Shown here piece after piece: positions 1-8,735 of a stretch of DNA of 64,000 nt (within the stretch, counting starts at the first letter, position 1; every line of letters starts with the position of its first letter). This DNA comes from JALORV01 sp963775635 (GTDB lineage Bacteria; Pseudomonadota; Gammaproteobacteria; Burkholderiales; Burkholderiaceae_F): positions 1 through 64,000 of the forward strand of contig CAVZJO010000002.1 of NCBI GenBank assembly GCA_963775635.1. The letters are read 5' to 3'. The notes below the pieces were generated by a model. The model searched no databases. It saw only the letters and a list, made by a program, of their open reading frames with translations, and was not told the DNA's origin. A program made the position numbers and the translations under genes.

Positions 1-71
1 CCCTGCGCGCCGGCGCGCTCGGCCGCGACATAGCAAAAGCAAGAGATGAAACTGTTCCAACTCCGAAGTGA
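1..71 (+). CDS. possible 3' end of an upstream gene
   Basis: The frame starting at base 3 is open from the window edge to a TGA at 69-71 and would end in LRAGALGRDIAKARDE plus a few residues. It stops 28 bases before the kelch lipoprotein start, a spacing that fits the tail of a preceding gene. The piece is too short to assign to a family, and the other frames also lack early stops, so this is a guess. Confidence 0.25.
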   Translation, partial: LRAGALGRDIAKARDETVPTPK

Positions 72-99
72 TGTCACGAGGAGAACGGGAGACGCGCGA

Positions 100-1047
100 A
101 TGAAACAGATCGGGATTGCCGCATGTGCGATCGTTCTGATCGGCGCCTGTGGCGGCAGCAATGGCAATGACCCGGGCCCCGCGGTTCCATCAGCCGGAGA
201 ATGGTCCTCGCGCGCGGCGCTGCCCACGGCGCGCCAGGAAATGCCCTCCGCCGCCGTGGCCAACCGGATCTACACACCCGGCGGCTTCAATTCCAGCGGT
301 CAGGCTTCCACAGTTCTGGAGATTTACGATGTGGCGACCGACCGCTGGTCCCCGGGTCCCGCACTGACCGAAGCGCGCCATCATCCGGGTGTGACCGCAG
401 CAGCCGGCATCGTGTACGTGATGGGCGGCTACGCCGCAAACGGCGCGGCCAGTGCCACTGTGTTTGCCTTCAATCCAGCGACGCAACAGTGGACCACGAG
501 ACAGCCGATGCTGGCACCGACTGGTGCACTCGTGCTGGTGGAGCACGGCGGGAAGATCTACGCGATTGGTGGTGTGCGTGGCGGTGCGGCGGCCACGACA
601 AATGAAGCGTACGACCCCGCGACGAACACATGGGCTGCGCTGGCTCCCATGCCCACCGCGCGCGAACACCTCGCCGCCGCGGCGATTGGCGACCGCATCT
701 ACGTGGTCGGTGGCCGCGCACCTTCGAATACTCCCGCACTCGAAGCCTATGCACCCGCCACCAACACGTGGGAGCGCTTGCCCGACATGCCGACCTCACG
801 CGGGGGACTGGCCGCCGCCGCGTTGAACGGAAAACTCTACGTGTTCGGCGGCGAAATACCGGGCGTGTTTCCGCACACGGAGGAATACGATCCCGTGCAG
901 CGCAGCTGGCGGCGCGTGGCGAACATGCCCACACCGCGCCACGGCATGGGCGCCGTTACCGTGGGTGATGGGATCCACGTGATTGGTGGAGGAACCGTCG
1001 CAGGGTTCGGTGCGTCTACTGCACACGAAGTGTTCCGCATCCGCTGA
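100..1047 (+). CDS. kelch-repeat lipoprotein
   Basis: A 315-residue secreted beta-propeller protein. The N-terminus MKQIGIAACAIVLIGAC is a lipoprotein signal with lipobox IGAC, so it is probably anchored in a membrane facing the periplasm. The mature part holds about six kelch blades of roughly 48 residues, each with a GG pair after a hydrophobic strand (VYVMGG, IYAIGG, IYVVGG, LYVFGG, IHVIGG) and a following YDPATNTW-type segment. An ATG at 46 is in frame, but 100 places the signal peptide at the very N-terminus and has GAGGAGAAC upstream. Kelch propellers bind ligands or partners, or carry galactose oxidase-like activity; no catalytic residues can be claimed here. It stands alone, so its role is unknown. 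Confidence 0.85.
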   Translation: MKQIGIAACAIVLIGACGGSNGNDPGPAVPSAGEWSSRAALPTARQEMPSAAVANRIYTPGGFNSSGQASTVLEIYDVATDRWSPGPALTEARHHPGVTAAAGIVYVMGGYAANGAASATVFAFNPATQQWTTRQPMLAPTGALVLVEHGGKIYAIGGVRGGAAATTNEAYDPATNTWAALAPMPTAREHLAAAAIGDRIYVVGGRAPSNTPALEAYAPATNTWERLPDMPTSRGGLAAAALNGKLYVFGGEIPGVFPHTEEYDPVQRSWRRVANMPTPRHGMGAVTVGDGIHVIGGGTVAGFGASTAHEVFRIR

Positions 1048-1089
1048 TGTCGCCGCTGCTTACGAGGCGGGTTTCGAGGAGTGGTGCTT

Positions 1090-1389
1090 ATGTCTGATGG
1101 CTGCAGCCGTGTCGTACCCCGTCCTTCCCGGCGAAGTGCGCGCTGGACTTCGTTCGTCGCTGGTGCGCCGACTGGACGACCCGTGCGCGGCCTCCATGAA
1201 GAGGGCCATCCGGAACACAAGGTTCGTGTCGAGCACAATCGAGACACGCTTCTCGTCCACATTTCGGACGAGGACGGGCATGGATGGACAGTGCTTGCAA
1301 TTGATCGAGCAACGCGGGAATGGGCGATAGCTCAGCGCACGCGGCAGCGTGAGGCGGCGGAGGCCGCCTATGGAACCCTTTACGAATGA
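1090..1389 (+). CDS. small hypothetical protein
   Basis: A 99-residue ORF with ATG at 1090 and a good ribosome-binding site GAGGAG at 1076-1081, eight bases upstream. The C-terminal two thirds (HISDEDGHGWTVLAIDRA, then a charged helix QREAAEAAYGTLYE) reads like a real soluble protein. The N-terminal third is arginine-rich and less convincing. No family is recognised. A competing frame runs to 1330 but looks like a shadow. Confidence 0.45.
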   Translation: MSDGCSRVVPRPSRRSARWTSFVAGAPTGRPVRGLHEEGHPEHKVRVEHNRDTLLVHISDEDGHGWTVLAIDRATREWAIAQRTRQREAAEAAYGTLYE

Positions 1390-1519
1390 GACTGCAGGTG
1401 CCGGCCAGTAGCCGCTGCTCGCCTTCCTCAGTGTCGCTGCGCTTCTAAGCGGACTTTCAGCCCGGCTGGACAGCAGACCTTTGACCGCGTGAAATGGCGG
1501 ACACCCACATCGGCAAGCC

Positions 1520-1912
1520 ATGGCAACCAGTCGGTCGGCACCTGCAAACGTTGACCAGTACATTGCGACGTTTCCACCTGAAGTCCAAGCCGTGCTGCAG
1601 CGAGTGCGGCAGGTCGTACGCGACGCCGCGCCTGACGCGCAGGAGGTCATCAGCTACCAGATGCCGGCGTTCAAGCTAAACGGCATTCTTGTGTACTTCG
1701 CAGCATTCAAGAACCACATCGGCTTCTATCCTCCTATCAGGGGTGATGCCCGCATCGAGAAGGCGGCCTCGCCCTATGCAGGAGAGAAGGGAAATCTCAG
1801 GTTTCCTTTGGACAGACCGATCCCCTTTGATCTCATCGGCCGTCTGACCAAGCTGCGAGTGAAGCAAGACCTCGCGAAGGCCGCCACCAGTGGCAGAAAG
1901 CGGCGAGCGTGA
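1520..1912 (+). CDS. DUF1801 (YdhG-type) domain protein
   Basis: A 130-residue protein matching the DUF1801 family. It opens with VDQYIATFPPEVQAVLQRVR, has the typical EVISYQMPAFKLNG core, and then HIGFYPP, the aromatic segment characteristic of these small alpha/beta proteins. A basic KRRA tail follows. DUF1801 proteins resemble frataxin-like or YdhG folds and some are proposed iron carriers, but function is mostly unproven. The stop overlaps an in-frame alternative start of the next ORF by four bases, although the real start of that gene is probably about 190 bases further on. Confidence 0.8.
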   Translation: MATSRSAPANVDQYIATFPPEVQAVLQRVRQVVRDAAPDAQEVISYQMPAFKLNGILVYFAAFKNHIGFYPPIRGDARIEKAASPYAGEKGNLRFPLDRPIPFDLIGRLTKLRVKQDLAKAATSGRKRRA

Positions 1913-2097
1913 CGAGCCGCCTCAAAGTCAGTGGGCGGCCAATTGCTGCCCTAATCAAGGTCGGCCAGAATCGCCTACTAGCGGACGTCGAGACAAGCTG
2001 TCGCCCGCCTCACATCGTCCTGGGCTGGTTCAGCAGCCCCATCGAGCCCTTTGTCGCTTCCTTGGAACCTTCAGTCGTCCGCATCCATCCAAAGCCA

Positions 2098-2478
2098 ATG
2101 GTCGGGGGACATACGCGCCAATCTGCCGTCAAAGTGTTGCTGCGTGTCTGCTGCGCAGTCATGATCGCGACCGTTCCGACCGTGGCAGGTGCCGAGTCGT
2201 TGCGATGCAATGGCCAGAGTGTTTCCGAAGGCGACACCCGCTTAGCGCTGCGATACAAATGCGGTGAGCCGCTGCTGGCAGACACTTACTGCGCTCCCGT
2301 TTACTACGCGCCCACGTTTCAGCCGGTTCCGGAACCATTCGCGAGCATTGTCGTGCCGTGTCAGTTGGTGGAAGAGTGGCTGTATGACCGGGGTCCTGGA
2401 AACCTTCTGGCCGTGGTTCGGATCCGCTCAGGCGTCGTGCAGTCAATTCACTATGGCCGTTCGCCATCGCACCGCTAG
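2098..2478 (+). CDS. DUF2845 periplasmic protein
   Basis: A 126-residue secreted protein. Starting at 2098 gives a clean signal peptide (VLLRVCCAVMIATVPTVAGA) followed by a small domain beginning with SLRCNGQSVSEGDTR and then YKCGEP. That is the DUF2845 pattern, in which two cysteines flank a G-D/T turn near the N-terminus. The C-terminal part (VEEWLYDRGPGNLLAVVRI) is the conserved second strand pair. The open frame extends back to 1909 with no coding signature there, so the short start is preferred. Function is unknown. These proteins are small periplasmic modules found mainly in proteobacteria. Confidence 0.75.
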   Translation: MVGGHTRQSAVKVLLRVCCAVMIATVPTVAGAESLRCNGQSVSEGDTRLALRYKCGEPLLADTYCAPVYYAPTFQPVPEPFASIVVPCQLVEEWLYDRGPGNLLAVVRIRSGVVQSIHYGRSPSHR

Positions 2479-2686
2479 TGAAGCGCCCAGGCGGTCGCCG
2501 ATTACGCAAACTGTCCGAGGAGCCTGTTCGTCTTATAGCGTCCGCCGTTTTCGGCGTTGCCGAGCGAAGGGTCGCCGTCGCTGGTGCTGACGCCGCTGGG
2601 CGCCGGCCGCTCGCGAGACTTGCCTGACTGCTCGGAAAGCGGTCACCATTGTCGACGACGAGTGCTAACGGCAAGGAGGCAAATCA

Positions 2687-2956
2687 ATGCTTGGACGGAA
2701 ACGATTGGCCTGTTCGTTTTGCGGCAAGAGTGCCGCCGAGGTTGAGAAATTGGTCGCTGGTCCGAAGGTCTACATCTGCAATGAATGCGTTACCACGGCC
2801 AGCCGCATCATGAAAGGCGATGACCCGGGTCAGACCGCTACAAACCACAACGGTCGCGGATTTCTCGCGAAGCTGCGGGACCGGCTGCGTAGGCTATTCG
2901 AAGACGGGCGCTTTCACCGGTCCGCGTATCAGTCCGTCGCGTTAGAGCAGCGATGA
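2687..2956 (+). CDS. stand-alone ClpX-type C4 zinc finger protein
   Basis: An 89-residue protein whose first half is the ClpX N-terminal zinc-binding domain: CSFCGKS at Cys9/Cys12 and YICNECV at Cys31/Cys34, with the EVEKLVAGP linker typical of ClpX. The AAA+ ATPase that follows in real ClpX (about 420 residues) is absent; instead a basic tail ends the protein. A strong Shine-Dalgarno AAGGAGG sits before the ATG, which argues for a real translated gene rather than a remnant. In ClpX this domain dimerises and binds substrates and adaptors, so a free copy could act as an adaptor or competitor; that is inference. clpX is not in this window. Confidence 0.75.
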   Translation: MLGRKRLACSFCGKSAAEVEKLVAGPKVYICNECVTTASRIMKGDDPGQTATNHNGRGFLAKLRDRLRRLFEDGRFHRSAYQSVALEQR

Positions 2957-3076
2957 AGCACAGTCAGTTGCCGCACGAGCACGGGGAAAGCGCGCGCGTA
3001 ACACCGCAGTGAACGCGACCACAGCGACACGCCGGGGGCCGCACGATTCAACGCGGCGAGGGCAGGGCCTGCAGCG

Positions 3077-5338
3077 ATGCTAAAGAAGGTAGCGATCGGC
3101 GTTGGAATTGTCGCTGCGCTGTTGCTGCTCGCGGGCGTCGCCGCGGCTTTGCTGGTCGATGTCAACAGCTACAAGCCGACGATAGAGCGCCGGGTCGCCG
3201 AAACCACCGGCCGCAAGCTCACAATCGATGGCCCGTTGTCGCTGCGGCTCTTTCCACGTCTCGGGGTAGTAGTGCCGAAGAGCACGCTGTCAGAGCAAGG
3301 TGGCGACGGTGTATTTGCGTCGCTGTCGTCGGCCAGCGTTGCGGTTGCCTGGCTGCCCTTGCTGGGCGGGCAAATCGTTATCGATCAAGTCAGCCTCAAT
3401 GGCTTGCAAGCAACGGTGGAGCGCAAAGTAGACGGCCGCACCAGCATCGACGATCTACTGCGGCGCCGAGAGGATGCGCCGAAGCCAAAAGGCGACACGT
3501 CCGAATCGAAGGCGACCAGCGTTTCAATTCGCGGCATTGCTTTGAACGACGCCAATCTGACGTTACGTCTTGCCGACGGCAACACGATCACGCTATCGAA
3601 GTTGGATCTGGAAGTCGACGACCTCGGCGCCGCCGACTACAAGCCGGTTCAAGTTTCTGCATCCGTGACGTCGACCAAGCCGGCGCTGGTTGCCGACCTG
3701 ACGTTGGCTGCCGAGATTCAAGTGGACACCGCTGGCAGCCGCTACGGCGTGCGAGATCTGGCGGGGTCGGTAAAGGGCACTTTCGACCAGCAGCCGGTGG
3801 AAGTCAGGTTAGCCACTGCGCGTGCGGCCTGGCAGCCGCTGAGCGTCGAGGTTGAAAAGCTTGCGCTCAGCGCTCGGGAAAACGCGGGTCCGATGCATTC
3901 GAGCTGAAGTTCACGGCGCCGCGATTTGCCGTAAGCGAGTCGCGCGCCACTTCTGATCCGGTCGAGTTGGTTGTGACATCGAAGGGCGCGCAGCGTCTCG
4001 AACTGAGCGTCATCGGCGAAGGGATCAAAGGGTCGGCGGCGGCCTTCGAAGCCACGATTGCAGCGACGTTCAAACGAGATGCCGGTTCGGACCACACCGA
4101 GGGGAAACTAACGAGCCCGTTGCGGGGCAGTCTCGATGCAATGACCTTCGAGTTACCGAGTCTGGTCGCCGATGTCGTCTCGACGCACCCGAACTTGCCG
4201 CAGAAAACGGTCAAACTGTTGCTCGGCGGCAGCGCGTCGATCGATGTCAGGCGCGAGATCGGCTGCACTGAACCTCAAAAGCGGACTCGACGACATCAAC
4301 CTGGACGCGAAGCTCGATATCAGCGGCTTCAAGAGCCCCCGTATTGCGTTCGATGTTTCTGCCGATCAACTGGACCTTGATCGACACTTTCCGCCCGCAC
4401 CGAAGAGCGTCGAAACTGCTGCTACGTCGCAGAGTAAGAGCCTTCCTGCCGATTCCAAGGTCGATCTCTCAGCGCTGCGCGAAGTTCACGCCTCGGGCAA
4501 AGCACGGATCGGCAAATTGCGCGTGCGCGGGGTCAATGCGGCCGATATGCAGTTCACTCTGCAAGCAAACGACGGCAAGCTCGACGTCGCGCCGCTGACC
4601 GCACGACTGTATGACGGCACGGTGAACGCGAAGCTTGCCGCACGCGCCGACGGAAATCGCATCAGCGGAGCAGGTGCGATGTCCGGCATAGCGCTGAAGC
4701 CGTTCGTGGCCGACCTCGGAGGACCTGCGAAGGTCGAGGGCAAGGCAGATTTGAAGTTCGATCTGTCCACTTCCGGCGCAACCACCGCTGCGCTGAAGAG
4801 AAACCTCAACGGTTCGCTGTCGATCGCGGTGCGCGACGGCGCGATCCGCGGTATCGACGTGGTCCAGACCATTAATGGCGCGCTCAGTTTCATCACTGCA
4901 CGAAAGACACAAACGGGCACGCTCGACGAAGCGAAGCTGACGCGCTTCTCGAGTCTGACCGCGAGCGCGCAGATCGATAATGGGATCGCCAACAGCAAGG
5001 ATCTGCAGGCGACTTCGCCCGGGCTTAACCTCGCTGGAAGTGGGCGATTCGATCTCGTCAAAGAGGAGCTCGATTACGTGCTGCGCGCCCAAATGACGGC
5101 GAGCCCGCTGGGTGCGGATCGACGCATCGTCAATGCGTTGCTTGGCTACACGGTGCCGATACAAATTGCTGGTCCGCTCGATTCACTGAGTTATCGAGTC
5201 GAGTGGGCTGGTGTGGCGACCGACGCGCTGACTCGACGGGTCCTTGGCGGTGTCGGTGCGCCGGTGGTCGAGGAAGTCTTCAAGGGAATCGGTGGCCTGC
5301 TCCGCGGAAAGAAGCAGGGCGACGGTGCGCAGAAATAA
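3077..5338 (+). CDS. AsmA-family protein, split by two compensating frameshifts
   Basis: An AsmA-like inner-membrane-anchored protein of about 753 residues once two indels are reconciled. The N-terminus has one membrane helix (VAIGVGIVAALLLLAGVAA) and the hallmark VNSYKPTIERRVAETTGRKL. The C-terminal half has the AsmA_2 segment (NGSLSIAVRDGAIRGIDVVQ) and ends at 5338. The frame starting at 3077 hits a stop at 3905-3907. Coherent AsmA sequence continues in the -1 frame from about 3892 (DAFELKFTAPRF) to 4261, then returns to the first frame at about 4262 (AALNLKSGLDDINLDA). A lost base near 3881-3891 and a gained base near 4261 explain this. AsmA proteins act in envelope lipid transport and outer-membrane homeostasis. 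It could be a pseudogene or an assembly error. Confidence 0.8.
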
Positions 5339-5403
5339 CACAAGCTCGCTGTCGGGTAGTTTCCTACGCGTCGGGCGGAAAGAAAGTACGGTAGGAAGCC
5401 GTG

Positions 5404-6003
5404 CTAGTCGCTAGCGGCAGGCGGCGGCGAGATCTTCCAGAAGGGTCGCGAGATTTCTTCGAGCGGGCGGCCCGGATCCCCAGGCGCAAGCCCATAGCGA
5501 ATGAGCGCAACCAGGTCTGCACTCACCGCAGGGTCGGACACGAAATAGCTGTGGCCGATGAAACCGGCCGTGTCGGTGACCTCGATAAAGGTGGCGAAGC
5601 CGGCGACTCCCCGCGCCTTGTCGAGCTCTTCCTTGCTGAGCACTGACTGCTGAACACGTCCCATCCGGCGCAGAAAGAGAGCCAGCAATCGGACGCCGCA
5701 GACCGTGTAGGCGAGCCACATTCGGCCGGCATCCAGATAAAAGTGAACGAATCCGACGATCGCCAGGACGAACGCGCAGAGCGGAACGTGGGCCCACCGT
5801 AGCAGTACCTCATAGGCACTCGGGGTCTCCGCGTGCATCATCGCGAGCTCGAAAGCGCCGAAGACCGCCGCCGAAATCGCAAGAACGAAGAAAAGCAGAT
5901 GCTCGCGCTGGCGGCGCTGCTGAATCCAGACGAACAGATGAATCAGCGCGAGCGTCAGGCTCGCTGCCGCCATCATGACCCAGAGGATGTCGACCCAGCT
6001 CAC
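5404..6003 (-). CDS. chimeric membrane ORF (sensor-like N-terminus, hydrolase-like C-terminus)
   Basis: A 199-residue ORF made of two unlike halves. Residues 1-110 form four hydrophobic helices with a DILWVMMAAASLTLALIHL start and a YLDAGRMWLAYTVCGVRLLAL segment, resembling the membrane N-terminus of some Burkholderiales sensor kinases. From about residue 111 (base 5673) it becomes RRMGRVQQSVLSKEELDKAR, then GFIGHSYFVSDPAVSADL and RPFWKI. That pattern is remembered from the extreme C-terminus of large alpha/beta hydrolases. Neither half is complete: the kinase domains and the hydrolase catalytic core are both missing. The likeliest origin is a deletion joining two genes, giving a remnant. Family assignment is from memory of motifs. 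Confidence 0.45.
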   Translation of the reverse strand: MSWVDILWVMMAAASLTLALIHLFVWIQQRRQREHLLFFVLAISAAVFGAFELAMMHAETPSAYEVLLRWAHVPLCAFVLAIVGFVHFYLDAGRMWLAYTVCGVRLLALFLRRMGRVQQSVLSKEELDKARGVAGFATFIEVTDTAGFIGHSYFVSDPAVSADLVALIRYGLAPGDPGRPLEEISRPFWKISPPPAASD

Positions 6004-6387
6004 CGAGACAGGACCTGCGAACTTATCAGAGTCGTTGGAGCGGGCCTCAGGATAACGGAGCCGCCCTGCGTTGTTAAACCCTGGACCAAGGTCCAGTTAT
6101 GTGACCTGACGTGCTTTGCTAGCGTGCACGCAATCACGTCCAACGACGTTCGAAGCACCGGTTCGTCCGAGCAAACCTCGATCAAGAACGCCGGCATGGC
6201 GCTGTCTGACATGGATCAAAGAGCCGCGCGTACACGGCAATGTCATCAAGCTTGATCGGAGAATTGGCCATAATCGCCGCTCCTGTGTTCACCCCCGGCG
6301 TGGTGGGGCGCCTTCCATAGACGATGGGGAACACCAGACTGACGATTTGCTGGGCCCGGGTGCGGGTCGCAGGGGAGGGAGTGAATC
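6004..6387. other. intergenic region with a regulatory-type inverted repeat
   Basis: A stretch of 384 bases between the chimeric ORF (minus) and the DUF3604 gene (plus). No convincing coding frame is seen on either strand. The notable element is the inverted repeat at 6081-6096, listed separately. The last 40 bases, rich in G and ending in GGGGAGGGAGTGAATC, provide the ribosome-binding site of the DUF3604 gene. Confidence 0.5.
6071..6102 (+). promoter_or_regulatory. candidate MerR-type promoter/operator
   Basis: CTGGACC at 6081-6087 and GGTCCAG at 6090-6096 form a perfect 7-bp inverted repeat with an AA centre. It lies between a weak -35-like TTGTTA (6071-6076) and a -10-like TTATGT (6097-6102), a 20-bp spacer. 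Long-spacer promoters with a dyad between the two boxes are the signature of MerR-family activators. No merR gene is adjacent and the nearest downstream gene is DUF3604, 285 bases away, so the assignment is tentative. Confidence 0.35.
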
Positions 6388-8735
6388 ATGAAAGCGACGA
6401 AACGCGGTGGGGCGCGTCTGTTGATTGCGGCGGCGCTGAGCCTGGCATTCGGCCCGGCCGTCGCGCAGAAGAATCCGGACCGCAACGCCTACTTTGGCGA
6501 GACACACGTCCACACGAGCTGGTCGCTCGACGCGTTCGCGATCGGCAACCTAGTCACCACGCCGGCCGACGCCTACAAGTATTTCAAGGGCGAGCCGATC
6601 AAGCATCCGTTGGGCTACGACATCAAGATCGTCACGCCGCTCGATTGGGCGGGGGTGACGGACCATTCCGAGTACGCGGGCGTGGTGCAGCTCGCGAACG
6701 AACCGGGTTCCCCGGTCAGCAAGATCCCCGCGGCGCAACCGCTGATCCTCAAGGCGAGGACCAAGGAAGAGATGACGCGGGTGGCCCTCTATGCGATCAA
6801 CACGCTGGTTCCTGGACCGCCGGTCAAGGCGCTGATGTCGCCCGAGATCGCCGGCGCGGTGTGGAAGCGGGTGGTCGAGCAGGCCAACCAGGCCAACGAC
6901 CCCGGCAAGTTCACGGCGTTCTGCTCGTACGAGTGGACGGCGATGCCGCACAACATGAACCTGCACCGCAACGTGTTCTTCAAGGATTGCGCCAAGGTGC
7001 CGGTGCGCCGTTCAGCGCGCTCGATTCGTCGCATCCGGTGGACCTGTGGAACTGGATGGACGGCCAACGCAAGGCCGGCAACGAGCTCCTGGCGATATCG
7101 CACAACGCCAACCTTTCCGACGGGCGCATGTATCCGACCGAGGTCGACAGCAAGGGCCGCCCGATCGACGCCGCCTATGCCGCATCGCGCACGCGCAACG
7201 AGCCGCTGATCGAGATCAAGCAGCTGAAAGGCACGTCGGAGACTCATCCGCTGCTCTCGCCCAACGATGAGTTCGCCAGTTTCGAGCTGATGTCGGTGCT
7301 GCTGGGCGCTCCGTCGGGGCGTATCGCGCACATCGTCGGGAGCTACGCGCGGCAGGCGCTGAAGGACGGGCTCGCGATGCAGGACTCGCGCGGCATCAAC
7401 CCGTTCAAATTCGGGTTCGGCGCGGCGTCCGACTCGCACAACACCGGGGTCCCGTACCGGCAGGAGAACTTCTTCGGAGGCCATTCGTTCACTGACGGCA
7501 CACCTGAAGTTCGCATGGCCGGAAATCTGGTCGGCGGGTTCTTCGACGCGCGCACCGAGAGCACCGCCGGCCTTACCGGCGTGTGGGCCGAGGAGAACAC
7601 GCGTGCGTCGCTGTTCGAGGCGATGCAGCGCAAGGAGACGTTCGCCGTCAGTGGTCCGCACATCAAGGTGCGTCTGTTCGGCGGATGGGAGTACGCGGCC
7701 TCCGATCTGGCCGCCGCCGACTGGGTCAAGACGGGCTACGCGAAAGGCGTGCCGATGGGAGGTGACCTGCCGCCGGTCAAGGGCAAAGCGCCGACATTCA
7801 TCGTGTGGGCGGTGAAGGACCCGACGTCCGGCAACCTCGACCGCATCCAGATCGTCAAGGGGTGGAGCAAAAGCGGCCAGAGCTTCGAAAAGATCTTCGA
7901 TGTCGTGTGGTCAGGCGATCGCAAACCCAACAAGTGGACCGGCGCGGTGCCGCCCATCGGCAACACGGTGGACGTCGAAACCGCGGCGTACACGAATACG
8001 ATCGGCGCGGTGGAACTGAAGACGGTGTGGACCGATCCGGAATTCGATCCGGGCGTTCATGCGTTCTACTACGCACGCGTGCTCGAAATTCCGACGCCGC
8101 GCTGGACCACGATCCAGGCCAAGCAGCTCGGCATCGCGCCCCCCGACGTCGTTGCGGCCACCGTTCAGGAGCGCGCCTGGAGCTCGCCGATCTGGTACAC
8201 GCCGAGTGCGGACGATCGCAAGAAGGTGAAGGCCGGCGCGACGGTCGCGGACCTTAAGCAGAAGGGCGCGGTCGCGCTGACCGACGCGCAACTCAGGTCG
8301 CTGATCCTCGCCAAGTCGAACTGGCTGCAGAACAACGTCACCGGCGACAAGTACATGATCATCTACGGCGCCCCCGGCAAGGGCACCGGCGCGAAGCCGA
8401 TCCCGCCCTCCGAAGCGGGATACAACACGCAGCGCTTCCCGGTCGACCAGGGGCAGTTCCGACTCGAGTACATCGACCGCAAGATGCAGCTGCCGAGCCT
8501 TGTCGGCGATGCGCCGCTAGCGAGCCAGGTCGGAGACACGCGGTCGTATTTCATCCAGAACGGCAAGATCGTCAATGCGCTCGCCGGTACGCCGATCGAG
8601 ATCACCGTCTACAAGGTGGGCGACAAGTACGTGGCGGCGCGCAGCAACGAGTTCGGCTACGCGAACTACGAGATCATTCCGACTCAGACCGAATTGAGCC
8701 CGCTGAGCGCTACCGCGGGCAGCAAGCCACGTTGA
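6388..8735 (+). CDS. DUF3604 secreted PHP-like protein (one frameshift)
   Basis: About 782 residues when one indel is corrected. The signal peptide is RLLIAAALSLAFGPAVAQ. The mature start YFGETHVHTSWSLDAFAIGN is the DUF3604 opening, a PHP-like HxH metal motif, followed by DWAGVTDHSEYAG and then AISHNANLSDGRM. The frame from 6388 is good to about 7003 (NVFFKDCAKVP), where it breaks. The rest (PFSALDSSHPVDLWNWMDGQ to the stop at 8735) lies in the next frame, so one base is missing near 7003-7007. DUF3604 enzymes are predicted periplasmic metal-dependent hydrolases without a firm substrate. The stop overlaps the start of the next gene (TTGA), showing translational coupling. Confidence 0.85.

Noticed and set aside
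4469..5164. Minus-strand ORFs of 190-230 residues opposite AsmA
   Set aside because: Shadow frames: no ribosome-binding site and antisense to conserved AsmA sequence.
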